16,202 nucleotides of DNA, from contig JASFYU010000166.1 in assembly GCA_045046905.1 (NCBI GenBank), positions 1-16,202 on the forward strand, given 5' to 3'. Source of the stretch: JASFYU01 sp045046905 (GTDB taxonomy: Bacteria > Bacteroidota > Bacteroidia > Flavobacteriales > Flavobacteriaceae). The notes under the pieces were generated by a model, which did no database searches, was not told the origin of the DNA, and was given only the letters and a program-made list of their open reading frames with translations. Below, piece after piece: positions 1 to 6,737 of this stretch (the stretch's first letter is position 1; the number at the start of each line of letters is the position of its first letter). The position numbers were made by a program, and so were the translations under genes.

Positions 1-540
1 CAATATTATATTTCTTGGCTATTATTATTCTTTCACGCTGTGACATTCTTGATCTCCTTTGATAAGCCATATTATGATATCGCTCCTCTGGAGCTTAAAT
101 TTATAATATTGTATTTCTTGGCTATTACTATTCTGTCACGCTGTGACATTCTTGCTCTCCTTTGATAAGCCATATTATGATATCGCTCCTCTGAAGCTTA
201 AATTTACAATATTATATTTCTTGGCTATTATTATTCTTTCACGCTGTGACATTCTTGCTCTCCTTTGATAAGCCATATTATGATATCGCTCCTCTGGTGC
301 TTAAATTTACAATATTATATTTCTTGGCTATTACTATTCTATCACGTTGTGACATTCTTGCTCTCCTTTGATAAGCCATATTATGATATCGCTCCTCTGA
401 AGCTTAAATTTACAATACTGTATTCCTTGGCTATTATTATTATTATTCTATCACGTTGTGACATTCTTATTCTCCTTTGATAAGCCATATTATGATATCG
501 CTCTTCTAGTGTTTTGTTTACTATATTATATTTCCTAGTT
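1..540. repeat. Tandem array of about five 103-bp dual-hairpin repeat units
   Basis: Units begin at 1, 104, 207, 310 and 413, exactly 103 bp apart. The fifth is 108 bp because of a 6-bp ATT-type expansion and a 1-bp loss, and a sixth is cut short near 540. Each unit carries two small dyads. One is (G)TCAC-GCT/GTT-GTGA(C), perfect over 5 bp at 135-147. The other is GCTCC-TCT-GGAGC, perfect at 82-94 and with one stem mismatch in later units. Between them lies a conserved GATAAGCCATATTATGATATC-like AT-rich stretch. The array runs off the left edge, so its true copy number is unknown. On the minus strand each unit holds a 34-36 codon open frame (72-173, 175-276, 278-379, 381-488). I regard these as repeat-encoded frames rather than established genes. 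The core resembles the GCTCC..GGAGC palindromes common between genes in Bacteroidetes. Confidence 0.9.
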
Positions 541-541
541 A

Positions 542-619
542 TTTTGTAGCTCCAGAGGAGCAAAATACTAATAGGACATATTTTTATGTTCATTATCAAG
601 CTCTGTAGGAGCGACATTA
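542..619. repeat. Second repeat family, copy A
   Basis: This copy starts TTTTGTAGCTCCAGAGGAGC and ends TAGGAGCGACATTA, and is repeated with few differences at 670-745. It carries two GCTC/GAGC dyads. The first, GCTCCAGAGGAGC, is the exact reverse complement of the hairpin in the 103-bp array next door, so the two families share a core in opposite orientation. The 50-bp spacer between the copies (620-669) is not repeated. No coding role is seen. Confidence 0.8.
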
Positions 620-645
620 TCATAGTTATTTGCCTGCAAAGGATT

Positions 646-674
646 TTGGGGAATAGAATTTCTTAGTAATTTTG
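646..674 (+). promoter_or_regulatory. Candidate Bacteroidetes-type promoter of the PAP2 gene
   Basis: TAATTTTG at 667-674 fits the Bacteroidetes -7 consensus TAnnTTTG. TTG at 646-648 (inside ATTTTGGGG) lies 18 bp upstream and could serve as the -33 element. Transcription would start near 680 and run through repeat copy B before reaching the ATG at 771. This is a motif match only. Confidence 0.35.
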
Positions 675-745
675 TAGTTCCAGAGGAGCAACATACTAAT
701 AAAACATTTCTATGTTCGTTATCAAGCTCTATAGGAGTGACATTA
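670..745. repeat. Second repeat family, copy B
   Basis: This near-copy of 542-619 has the core decayed to GTTCCAGAGGAGC and the second dyad to GCTCTATAGGAGT. It ends 25 bp before the start codon of the PAP2 gene, so it makes up most of that gene's 5' untranslated region. Its left edge coincides with a plausible -7 element. Confidence 0.75.
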
Positions 746-770
746 CTCATATGAAAACAGCAACTAGTAA

Positions 771-1601
771 ATGAAGAAAGCATACCTTTTATTTTTTATT
801 ATTTCAAGTCCAATCTTTGGTCAAAATGCGCTTGATATTACTACCGAAACCACTTGGCAACTTTTAAAATACGATATAGGAAATGTATTCAAAGGTATGG
901 GGTATGCCTATAGCAGACCTTTACATTGGCAGGGAAAGCAATGGTTAACTCTTGGAGGTATAACTGCCGGTACTGGAGCTATATATCTTTTTGATGAGGA
1001 GTCTTCCGAATATTTCAGAAATCAAAAGGAGGATATTCCGAAAGCGATTAGAGACTATGGGTCGACGGTAGGAAGCCCTCAGAAAAATTATATGATTACG
1101 GGTGCGGTGTATTTGACTGGACTTTTTACAAAAAATGAAAAGTTGAGAAGAACAGGGGTATTACTAATCTCTTCGGCATCTACTGCCGGGCTTTTACAAC
1201 AATTGACCAAAAGCGTTATAGGAAGGGCCAGACCTGAAAGCGGAAAGTCTAAAGATACTTTTGACCCTTTCAATTCTAATAGAAGTTATCATTCTTTTCC
1301 TTCAGGGCATACGATGTTGGCCTTTACCAATGCCTATGCCATAGCCAAGCAATTTAAAAACCCCTGGGTAAAGGCAGGCATATACACCATAGGCCTTGTT
1401 CCTGGTGTTTCTAGATTATGGGAAGATCAGCATTGGCTTTCTGATGTTGCACTTGGGGTTGTCATAAGTATATTTACAGTAGAATCGATCGATCGGTATC
1501 TTGATCGTAAATACCAACAAAAATATAATAATCAAACAAAAAAAATAAGTTGGAACCTCAATTTTTCGCCTGGTCAAGTAGGTGTGGTTGCCCGGTTTTG
1601 A
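771..1601 (+). CDS. Secreted or periplasmic PAP2-family phosphatase
   Basis: This 276-residue protein belongs to the type 2 phosphatidic acid phosphatase superfamily, which removes phosphate from lipid phosphates or other phosphomonoesters through a phosphohistidine intermediate. All three signature motifs are present: K-X6-RP (K147 to P155), PSGH (177-180) and SR-X5-H-X3-D (S214, R215, H221, D225). A signal peptide is visible at residues 1-18, a hydrophobic core ending FGQ. The hydrophobic stretches (about 59-74, 107-120, 128-145, 200-213, 226-238) are weaker than in multi-pass undecaprenyl-diphosphatases, so it may be periplasmic or only loosely membrane-bound. The start at 771 has no clear Shine-Dalgarno site. 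A 7-codon frame at 751-774 ends in TGA overlapping this ATG. The gene stands alone, with repeat elements on both sides. The family call is secure; the substrate is unknown. Confidence 0.93.
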   Translation: MKKAYLLFFIISSPIFGQNALDITTETTWQLLKYDIGNVFKGMGYAYSRPLHWQGKQWLTLGGITAGTGAIYLFDEESSEYFRNQKEDIPKAIRDYGSTVGSPQKNYMITGAVYLTGLFTKNEKLRRTGVLLISSASTAGLLQQLTKSVIGRARPESGKSKDTFDPFNSNRSYHSFPSGHTMLAFTNAYAIAKQFKNPWVKAGIYTIGLVPGVSRLWEDQHWLSDVALGVVISIFTVESIDRYLDRKYQQKYNNQTKKISWNLNFSPGQVGVVARF

Positions 1602-1653
1602 CAACAGTATGTGGTCTGTAAATACAATAATAGGACCCTATTTCTAATATTAT

Positions 1654-1662
1654 GCTCCTCTG
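1654..1662. repeat. Degenerate fragment of the GCTCCTCTG repeat
   Basis: GCTCCTCTG, preceded by an ATTAT stretch and followed at 1678 by AGCCATATGATAC, echoes the GCTCCTCTG and AGCCATATTATGATATC blocks of the 103-bp units in reversed order. It suggests that a decayed copy also lies downstream of the PAP2 gene, bracketing it. Confidence 0.4.
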
Positions 1663-1692
1663 ACAACTACTTTCTCAGCCATATGATACTTC

Positions 1693-1700
1693 TAGTTTTG
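1693..1700 (+). promoter_or_regulatory. Possible -7 box for the metallophosphoesterase gene
   Basis: TAGTTTTG matches TAnnTTTG and lies 48 bp before the ATG at 1748. No convincing TTG -33 element sits at the expected distance; only CTACTTTC lies near 1668-1675. This is weak support for an independent promoter. Confidence 0.25.
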
Positions 1701-1747
1701 ATTAGATTCGTACTTTTAACATTATAAGCAATTATTCTGAAGAGTGT

Positions 1748-2656
1748 ATGGAAGAAATAAAATTTCAAATCAACAGACGTACTTTTTTGACCACGGCCGC
1801 TTTGGGGAGTGTAGGCTTAAGCCTAAGTGGTATGCCCCCCTTATCTAGCGAAGCACCTTTACGCTTTGGCTTGGTTACTGATAGTCACTATGCCGATCGC
1901 AAACCCAATAACACCCGCCACTATAGAGAATCATTGGGCAAAATGCGCGAATTCATTCAAATAATGAACCGTGAAAAGGTAGATTTCATCATTCACATTG
2001 GCGATTTCAAAGATGAGGATCCCGAGCAGCGTAGTGAGGATACTCTTAGATACCTGCAAGATATGGAGCTGGTTTACGGCGAATTTTCAGGCCCACGGTA
2101 CCATTGCCTAGGTAACCACGATGTGGATAGCATTACCAAACAACAGTTTTTGGCCCATATAGAGAATACCGGTATTGCCACCGATAAAAGTTACTATTCA
2201 TTTGATACCAAGGGCTGGCATATTATTGTACTCGATGCCAATTACCATGCCGATGGCCGTGACCAATTCTACAAAGAAGGGGCTGATTGGCAAGATCCAA
2301 ACATTCCTGATTTTGAGTTGAAATGGCTCAAGAGCGATCTTGATCAACACCGGCGTCCCACCTTGATTTTTTGTCATCATCCGTTATTTAATTATAAACC
2401 AGGAGAGGTCAATCATACCGTGCACCAGTACAAAGCAGTTCAGAAGCTGCTAGAAGAACATGGTCAGGTACAGGCTGTTTTTCAAGGCCACGTACATGAT
2501 GAACATCATGAGGTCATCAATGAAATTCATTATTTAACGCAAATGGCTATGGTTGATTATTCAGGTCTGCAGAACAATAGTTTTGCCATTGTAGAGGCTG
2601 TAGGCAATAAAATAGAGGTCATTGGATTCAAAAGGGTAAATTCTCGGACAATGTGA
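1748..2656 (+). CDS. Tat-exported calcineurin-like metallophosphoesterase
   Basis: This 302-residue binuclear-metal phosphoesterase has the fold of CpdA-like phosphodiesterases and purple-acid-type phosphatases. In order, the metal-site motifs are DSH (D45, H47), GD at 85-86, GNHD (122-125), CHH (209-211) and GHVH (247-250), so the full ligand set is present. The N-terminus NRRTFLTTAALG (9-20) is a twin-arginine-type signal followed by a hydrophobic stretch and a likely cleavage site near 31-36, so I place it in the periplasm or as an exported protein. It starts 146 bp after the PAP2 gene, in the same direction. Both act on phosphate esters, but a shared transcript is not shown and a -7 box lies between them. 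It converges on the pnt operon. The substrate cannot be read from sequence: cyclic nucleotide, sugar phosphate or phosphodiester are all possible. Confidence 0.92.
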   Translation: MEEIKFQINRRTFLTTAALGSVGLSLSGMPPLSSEAPLRFGLVTDSHYADRKPNNTRHYRESLGKMREFIQIMNREKVDFIIHIGDFKDEDPEQRSEDTLRYLQDMELVYGEFSGPRYHCLGNHDVDSITKQQFLAHIENTGIATDKSYYSFDTKGWHIIVLDANYHADGRDQFYKEGADWQDPNIPDFELKWLKSDLDQHRRPTLIFCHHPLFNYKPGEVNHTVHQYKAVQKLLEEHGQVQAVFQGHVHDEHHEVINEIHYLTQMAMVDYSGLQNNSFAIVEAVGNKIEVIGFKRVNSRTM

Positions 2657-3178
2657 GCTAAAAGATGGAAGCCCCCACTTTTACTATAGCTGTTGGTATT
2701 TTGAATAGTCTTTGATATGAATCTAATGCATGAAAAATATTGAAAACCACTATAGTAGCAATATACTAATCTATCATTGAGGGTTTACTCGAAAAAAACG
2801 CTTATGTCTACCCACCTATATAGGGCTCTTCCTCGGGGTTTAGGCTCTACTTCTCCTTGGAGGTCTGAACTGCCCTGTTGCAGTTCAGGGTGAGGTAAAC
2901 TACCAAATTTCGGTTTATGTATGGCCCTAAGGTCAAAATGAAACCGGAGAAATAGCACTATGCCTGTCCGTCTCTAGAGGAGATTGCCTCGAAATCAAAA
3001 ATTTTATTTTAGAAAACATACCTCCTTCCCTTGGGTCGAGGTCATTGATTGAACTCTAAAAGGAACTCAGGTTATTAATTACTATATACTCAACACTTTT
3101 TTCTACAGTCCTAAAGAAATTTGTCGAAAGTATTTTTATGCCTCCTTTTATATATACATACTTCTTTTTTCCTATAGG
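2657..3178. other. Gene-free convergent intergenic region
   Basis: These 522 bp separate the metallophosphoesterase from the convergent pnt operon. I find no supportable gene; both strands are broken by stops. The clearest structure is the hairpin at 2865-2888. Weaker dyads are the CTCTAGAG palindrome near 2975 and CCTCGA/TCGAGG arms around 2987 and 3034. The last 80 bp are AT-rich with poly-T runs. No convincing rho-independent terminator was seen for the pnt operon on the minus strand. Confidence 0.6.
2865..2888. other. Perfect 8-bp hairpin between convergent genes
   Basis: CTGAACTG (2865-2872) and CAGTTCAG (2881-2888) form a perfect stem around the 8-nt loop CCCTGTTG. An alternative stem CCCTG/CAGGG overlaps it. 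There is no T-tract on either side, so it is not a standard terminator. It could still mark the end of one of the convergent transcripts. Confidence 0.5.
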
Positions 3179-4564
3179 TTACATATTTTTCAATTCAGCT
3201 ACTAAATCAGTCAATGCCGCTTTCGCATCGCCAAAGAGCATAGACGTTTTAGAATTATAGAACAATTCATTTTCAATTCCGGCATAACCGGCACTCATAC
3301 CCCTTTTATTGACAATGATATGTTTTGCATTTTCTACATCTAAAATAGGCATGCCATAAATGGGGCTCGCAGGATTGTTGTGCGCCGCAGGGTTTACAAC
3401 ATCATTTGCCCCTACCACCAGAACAATATCTGCATTGTTGAATTGTGGATTTATATCTTCCATTTCTACCAACATATTATACTCCACATTCGATTCGGCC
3501 AATAGTACGTTCATATGGCCCGGCATACGACCCGCTACGGGGTGAATGGCATATTTCACATTCACTCCTTTGCTAGATAGTAGCTGTTCTAACTCATGAA
3601 TTACATGTTGTGCTTGGGCAACTGCCAAACCATAGCCAGGAACAATGATTACGTTGGTCGCATAATTCATCATAATTGCCGCATCACTGGGGTTGGTGCT
3701 TTTAATAGATCCCAAGGCTTTATTCTCACCTGCGACGGTAGTAGTATCTGAACTTCCAAAAGCGCCGAATATTACAGAACCCAATGTTCTGTTCATAGCT
3801 TTGCACATAGAAACCGTAAGAATAATACCGGCAGAACCAACCAGAATACCCCCTACTAGCATCACCATATTGTCATACAATATTCCTGTAATTGCTGCGG
3901 CAATACCGGTCAAAGAATTCAATAGTGAAATTACCACGGGCATATCAGCCCCCCCGATGGGCAGTACAAATAAAATACCATAAATCAAGCCTGCGGCTAA
4001 TAATGAATATAACAACCATTGACTATCTACACCAGTGGTGATCATAAATGCCGCAAAAGCGATGATACCTAGAAAGAACACATTGTTGATACTGTTGTAT
4101 TTCGGAATTTTTACGACACTCTTTAAGGAACCGTTCAATTTTGCCCAGGCAATTAAACTACCAGAAAACGTAATAGCTCCGATAACAACCCCTGATACTA
4201 TTATAGTAGCCTGTGTATAATCGCCTATGTTCTTGCCATATTCGACCAAACCAATCAAGGCTGCACTTGCGCCACCAAAACCATTGAACAAAGAGACCAA
4301 TTCGGGCATTTTTGTCATCTCAACCTTAATGGCAATCAACCAGCCTATGATAGAACCTATTAGAATAGCCAGTCCAATTAATATATAAATAAGTGGCTGA
4401 ATCTCTAATTCATTGATAAAAATGGTTCCTACTATGGCCAATCCCATTCCTGCTGCCGCTACTAAATTTCCTCTTTTGGCCGTTTGTGGATGCCCGAGTT
4501 TTTTTAAGCCAACGATAAAGGTGATAGTGGCAATTAGATATATACAATTTAATAAAACATCCAT
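3179..4564 (-). CDS. pntB: NAD(P) transhydrogenase subunit beta (PntB)
   Basis: This is the 461-residue membrane and NADP(H)-binding subunit of the proton-translocating transhydrogenase, which drives NADH + NADP+ to NAD+ + NADPH with proton entry. Residues 1-260 hold about nine membrane helices (domain II). Residues 285-461 form the NADP(H) domain III, with the nucleotide loop GYGLAVAQAQ (310-319), HPVAGRMPGHMN (341-352) and GANDVVNPAA (385-394). The length matches the usual 460-465 residues. In the proton-channel helix after MPELV the sequence is LFNGFGG, so N94 occupies the place of E. coli His91. This Asn variant is, from memory, common in split-subunit bacterial enzymes. D207 in ADMPVV matches E. 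coli Asp213. The start overlaps the pntA2 stop by one base (TAATG at 4564), which implies translational coupling. Confidence 0.97.
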   Translation of the reverse strand: MDVLLNCIYLIATITFIVGLKKLGHPQTAKRGNLVAAAGMGLAIVGTIFINELEIQPLIYILIGLAILIGSIIGWLIAIKVEMTKMPELVSLFNGFGGASAALIGLVEYGKNIGDYTQATIIVSGVVIGAITFSGSLIAWAKLNGSLKSVVKIPKYNSINNVFFLGIIAFAAFMITTGVDSQWLLYSLLAAGLIYGILFVLPIGGADMPVVISLLNSLTGIAAAITGILYDNMVMLVGGILVGSAGIILTVSMCKAMNRTLGSVIFGAFGSSDTTTVAGENKALGSIKSTNPSDAAIMMNYATNVIIVPGYGLAVAQAQHVIHELEQLLSSKGVNVKYAIHPVAGRMPGHMNVLLAESNVEYNMLVEMEDINPQFNNADIVLVVGANDVVNPAAHNNPASPIYGMPILDVENAKHIIVNKRGMSAGYAGIENELFYNSKTSMLFGDAKAALTDLVAELKNM

Positions 4565-4872
4565 TATTCTTTCTTTTTAAACATTTGTAACATTCTGTCA
4601 GTAACAGCAAAACCACCTACGACATTGATAATACCTAATACTACGGCGATAAACCCAAGTGATAGTGCGACATAATCCTCAGTATCTGAATGTAACATCA
4701 CTAAAATGGCCCCTACGATTACAACCCCACTCAAGGCATTTGCCCCAGACATCAATGGTGTATGCAACACGGCCGGAATGTTCTTTATCACCTCTATACC
4801 AATAAATATGGCAAGAATAAGAATATAGGTGACCTGAAGGTTATTATTAATAAACTCTAACAATTCATTCAT
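4564..4872 (-). CDS. pntAB: NAD(P) transhydrogenase subunit alpha, membrane part (PntA2/PntAB)
   Basis: This 102-residue membrane subunit corresponds to the C-terminal domain II piece of E. coli PntA, here a separate gene as in Rhodospirillum and many Bacteroidetes. Three to four helices are visible (about 13-32, 45-62, 68-90). The family hallmark HTPLMSGANALSG lies at 37-49, and the C-terminus VGGFAVTDRMLQMFKKK matches the end of PntA proteins. It sits 11 bp downstream of pntA1 and its stop overlaps the pntB start, so the three genes form one transcript read right to left. It forms the proton channel together with PntB. The identification rests on the conserved HTPLMS and VTDRMLQMF motifs. 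Confidence 0.95.
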   Translation of the reverse strand: MNELLEFINNNLQVTYILILAIFIGIEVIKNIPAVLHTPLMSGANALSGVVIVGAILVMLHSDTEDYVALSLGFIAVVLGIINVVGGFAVTDRMLQMFKKKE

Positions 4873-4883
4873 GATTTTCGTGT

Positions 4884-5984
4884 TTAATTTTTTCTAATGG
4901 TACCATCTTGTACAATTAAAGTTTCATTGGTGATTTCTTCCTCCAAATCCCATTTAAAATGGGTCTCTTCGGTGAGGTGCATAATAAAATTATAACTATT
5001 TTTCGCATACAAATCACTGGCATTTGTGGAAACACTTTTTGGTGCAATACTTGTTCCTATTACCTTTACGCCATTGCTGAACACAGTTTTATTGATATCG
5101 CTAATTTCGCAATTTCCTCCTTGGGCAGCCGCCAAATCAATGATTACGGCGCCATGCTTCATTTGTAACACCTGTTTCTCGGTAATCAATACTGGGGCCC
5201 TTCTACCCGGAATATTTGCCGTAGTAATCACCAAATCAGCCTGAAACAAAGATTTATTGACAGCCTCTTTTTGTCTTTGGGCATACGCTGCTGAAGCTTC
5301 TTTGGCATAGCCCCCATCAGATGTTTCCCCCTCATTGTTGACAGAAATAAATTTCGCCCCCAAAGATTCAGCTTGCTCCTTGGTCTCAGACCTTATATCG
5401 GTTGCTTCAACAACGGCACCCAAACGTTTTGCGGTGGCTATGGCCTGCAAACCTGCAACCCCGACGCCGTAGATCAATACCCTAGCGGGGGCAATGGTTC
5501 CTGCAGAAGTCATCATTAGCGGAAATATTTTAGTCATTTCATAGGCTCCTAAAATAACCGATTTATAGCCCGCCAAGTTATTTTGAGAACTCAGCACATC
5601 CATATCCTGAGCCCTCGAAATCCTAGGTATTGCATCCATAGAAAAGGCGGTAGCCCCCTTATTGGCGATGGCTTGAATTAGTTCAGGATTAGATTTATGG
5701 TACAACTGACTGATCAGTATTTGACCTTTATTGACCAATTTCAGATCATCTTCGTCGAACGGATTTATTTTTATGAGTATTTGAGCCTCCTTAAAAACAA
5801 CGCCCCTTTTTTCAATGACCACTTCGACATCAGTATAATGAGAATTCTTGAAAGAAGAGTGCTTTCCTGCCCCTTCCTCGACAAGAATTTCAAAACCTTT
5901 GGCAATTAGTTGTTTTGCAATATTAGGTGTAATCGCGACCCGTTTTTCACCATTTTGAGTTTCCTTTAATATGCCAATCTTCAT
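4884..5984 (-). CDS. pntAA: NAD(P) transhydrogenase subunit alpha, NAD-binding part (PntA1/PntAA)
   Basis: This is the 366-residue soluble NAD(H)-binding domain I of the transhydrogenase, related to alanine dehydrogenase. Evidence in order: KETQNGEKRVAITP (7-20), the active-site stretch SRAQDMDVLSSQ (123-134), the Rossmann loop GVGVAG (173-178) followed by EATDIR (193-198), the mobile-loop region GYAKE (225-229), and DLAAAQGGN (283-291). I chose the ATG at 5984 because MKIGILKET is where family members begin. An in-frame GTG at 6020 would add 12 unconserved residues encoded by the duplicated 5' sequence. No Shine-Dalgarno site precedes either start. It is first in the operon with pntA2 and pntB. 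The subunit forms a dimer on the cytoplasmic side and hands hydride to NADP+ on PntB. Confidence 0.96.
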   Translation of the reverse strand: MKIGILKETQNGEKRVAITPNIAKQLIAKGFEILVEEGAGKHSSFKNSHYTDVEVVIEKRGVVFKEAQILIKINPFDEDDLKLVNKGQILISQLYHKSNPELIQAIANKGATAFSMDAIPRISRAQDMDVLSSQNNLAGYKSVILGAYEMTKIFPLMMTSAGTIAPARVLIYGVGVAGLQAIATAKRLGAVVEATDIRSETKEQAESLGAKFISVNNEGETSDGGYAKEASAAYAQRQKEAVNKSLFQADLVITTANIPGRRAPVLITEKQVLQMKHGAVIIDLAAAQGGNCEISDINKTVFSNGVKVIGTSIAPKSVSTNASDLYAKNSYNFIMHLTEETHFKWDLEEEITNETLIVQDGTIRKN

Positions 5985-5999
5985 ATGCGTTGATGATTT

Positions 6000-6039
6000 A
6001 ATTACATAGTATTCTCTCACAATTACATAGTATTCTCTC
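6000..6039. repeat. Direct repeat (21-bp period) in the pntA1 leader
   Basis: A 19-bp sequence, AATTACATAGTATTCTCTC, occurs twice without mismatch at 6000-6018 and 6021-6039, separated by 2 bp. On the minus strand it lies 16-55 bp upstream of the pntA1 ATG. The period of two helical turns would put both copies on one DNA face, as expected of a paired operator. A recent slippage duplication is the simpler explanation. Confidence 0.8.
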
Positions 6040-6040
6040 T

Positions 6041-6737
6041 TAATTATGAGGTTGTAAATTTCTAAAAAGGCGTAAAAATACCTTATTACTGAATGCTGAA
6101 CTGTATTTCACACTAAAGCTTACAATTTTATTGTCAATTGTTAGATAATTCGGAATGTGGACATTGAACTCGTCTTGAGCTACTATAATCTCCTGTAAAA
6201 TCCTTTTTTACACTCATATTTTGTCTTTTTTTCGCTCTGTAGCCCTGTTATGTAACTCAAAAAAACCTCTTATGGCCATAAAAACCCTTTGCGATAGCTA
6301 TCTAAATCGCTAGAATGAAATAATTCAAGGCTATTTATAGCGTTGGACACTATGACAAAAGCGGGCAATTAACTCCTTTTAACAATAGTATGACGCGGTA
6401 CTAAAAAAGGTGTCCTGTACTATCCTTAATTTGTTTGTTTTCGAAAAAAAATCTGTAACCCATCTTTACAAAACCATCACGACCTATACGTAGTTAAGGC
6501 GTATAGACGAGTGATGGGTACAGCATGCTTACAATCGTTGGGTCGACGGCATTCGGTATGAATATTCACATCTCTTATACAAAGCGCATGCCTCGGGGGG
6601 GCACAGAGAAGGAAAACATCAGTAGATACAGCGATTACTATGAACAGATTGAAAAAAAAAATATACCTTTAATACCTGACCCTGTCGAACGTCTTTTAAT
6701 TGTAACCTAATTCAAAAGCGAAAACTAACTAATTTAA
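6041..6737. other. Divergent intergenic region between pnt operon and hydroxy-acid dehydrogenase
   Basis: About 700 bp without a gene I can support. It must hold the promoters of the leftward pnt operon and the rightward dehydrogenase gene, but I found no clean TAnnTTTG box for either. Visible structure: an ACAATT/AATTGT dyad (6122-6141), a GCGAT/ATCGC dyad near 6291-6310, the strong hairpin at 6474-6517, a G7 run at 6595-6601 and an A9 run at 6653-6661. A 61-codon open frame (6525-6710) resembles no family I know and spans both homopolymers, so I do not call it a gene. The right half could be decayed coding DNA. Confidence 0.55.
6474..6517. other. Long two-part hairpin upstream of the dehydrogenase gene
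   Basis: CCATCAC (6474-6480) pairs with GTGATGG (6511-6517), and CTATACG (6484-6490) pairs with CGTATAG (6500-6506). The result is 14 perfect base pairs split by a 3x4-nt internal loop and capped by a 9-nt loop. A competing outer pairing, CTGTAACCCATC (6453-6464) with GATGGGTACAG (6513-6523), shares the right arm and would exclude the first. No T-tract follows. It could be an element end, a binding site or a structured leader. Confidence 0.7.

Noticed and set aside
184..276. CRISPR array interpretation of the 1-540 repeats
   Set aside because: The whole 103-bp unit is conserved with no variable spacers, and the period is not repeat plus spacer. No cas genes are seen.
265..480. 71-codon plus-strand frame inside the tandem array
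   Set aside because: It runs through the 103-bp units out of register with their length, is Ile/Leu-rich from AT-rich repeat DNA, and matches no family.
568..783. Minus-strand frame with duplicated ELDNEH(R/K)N peptide
   Set aside because: The peptide repetition simply mirrors the DNA repeat copies A and B, and the frame crosses into the PAP2 start.
1629..1642. AATAGG-AC-CCTATT dyad after the PAP2 gene as a terminator
   Set aside because: The loop is only 2 nt, the stem is AT-rich and no proper T-tract follows.
4035..4220. Plus-strand open frames across pntB and pntA1
   Set aside because: They are antisense shadows of strongly conserved transhydrogenase genes.
3260..4564. PntB Asn in place of the E. 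coli His91 proton-channel residue as a novelty
   Set aside because: From memory the LFNG variant is common in split-subunit bacterial transhydrogenases, so it is not unusual.
6525..6710. 61-codon open frame before the hydroxy-acid dehydrogenase
   Set aside because: It has no recognisable family, contains G7 and A9 homopolymers, and has no ribosome binding site. It may be decayed DNA.
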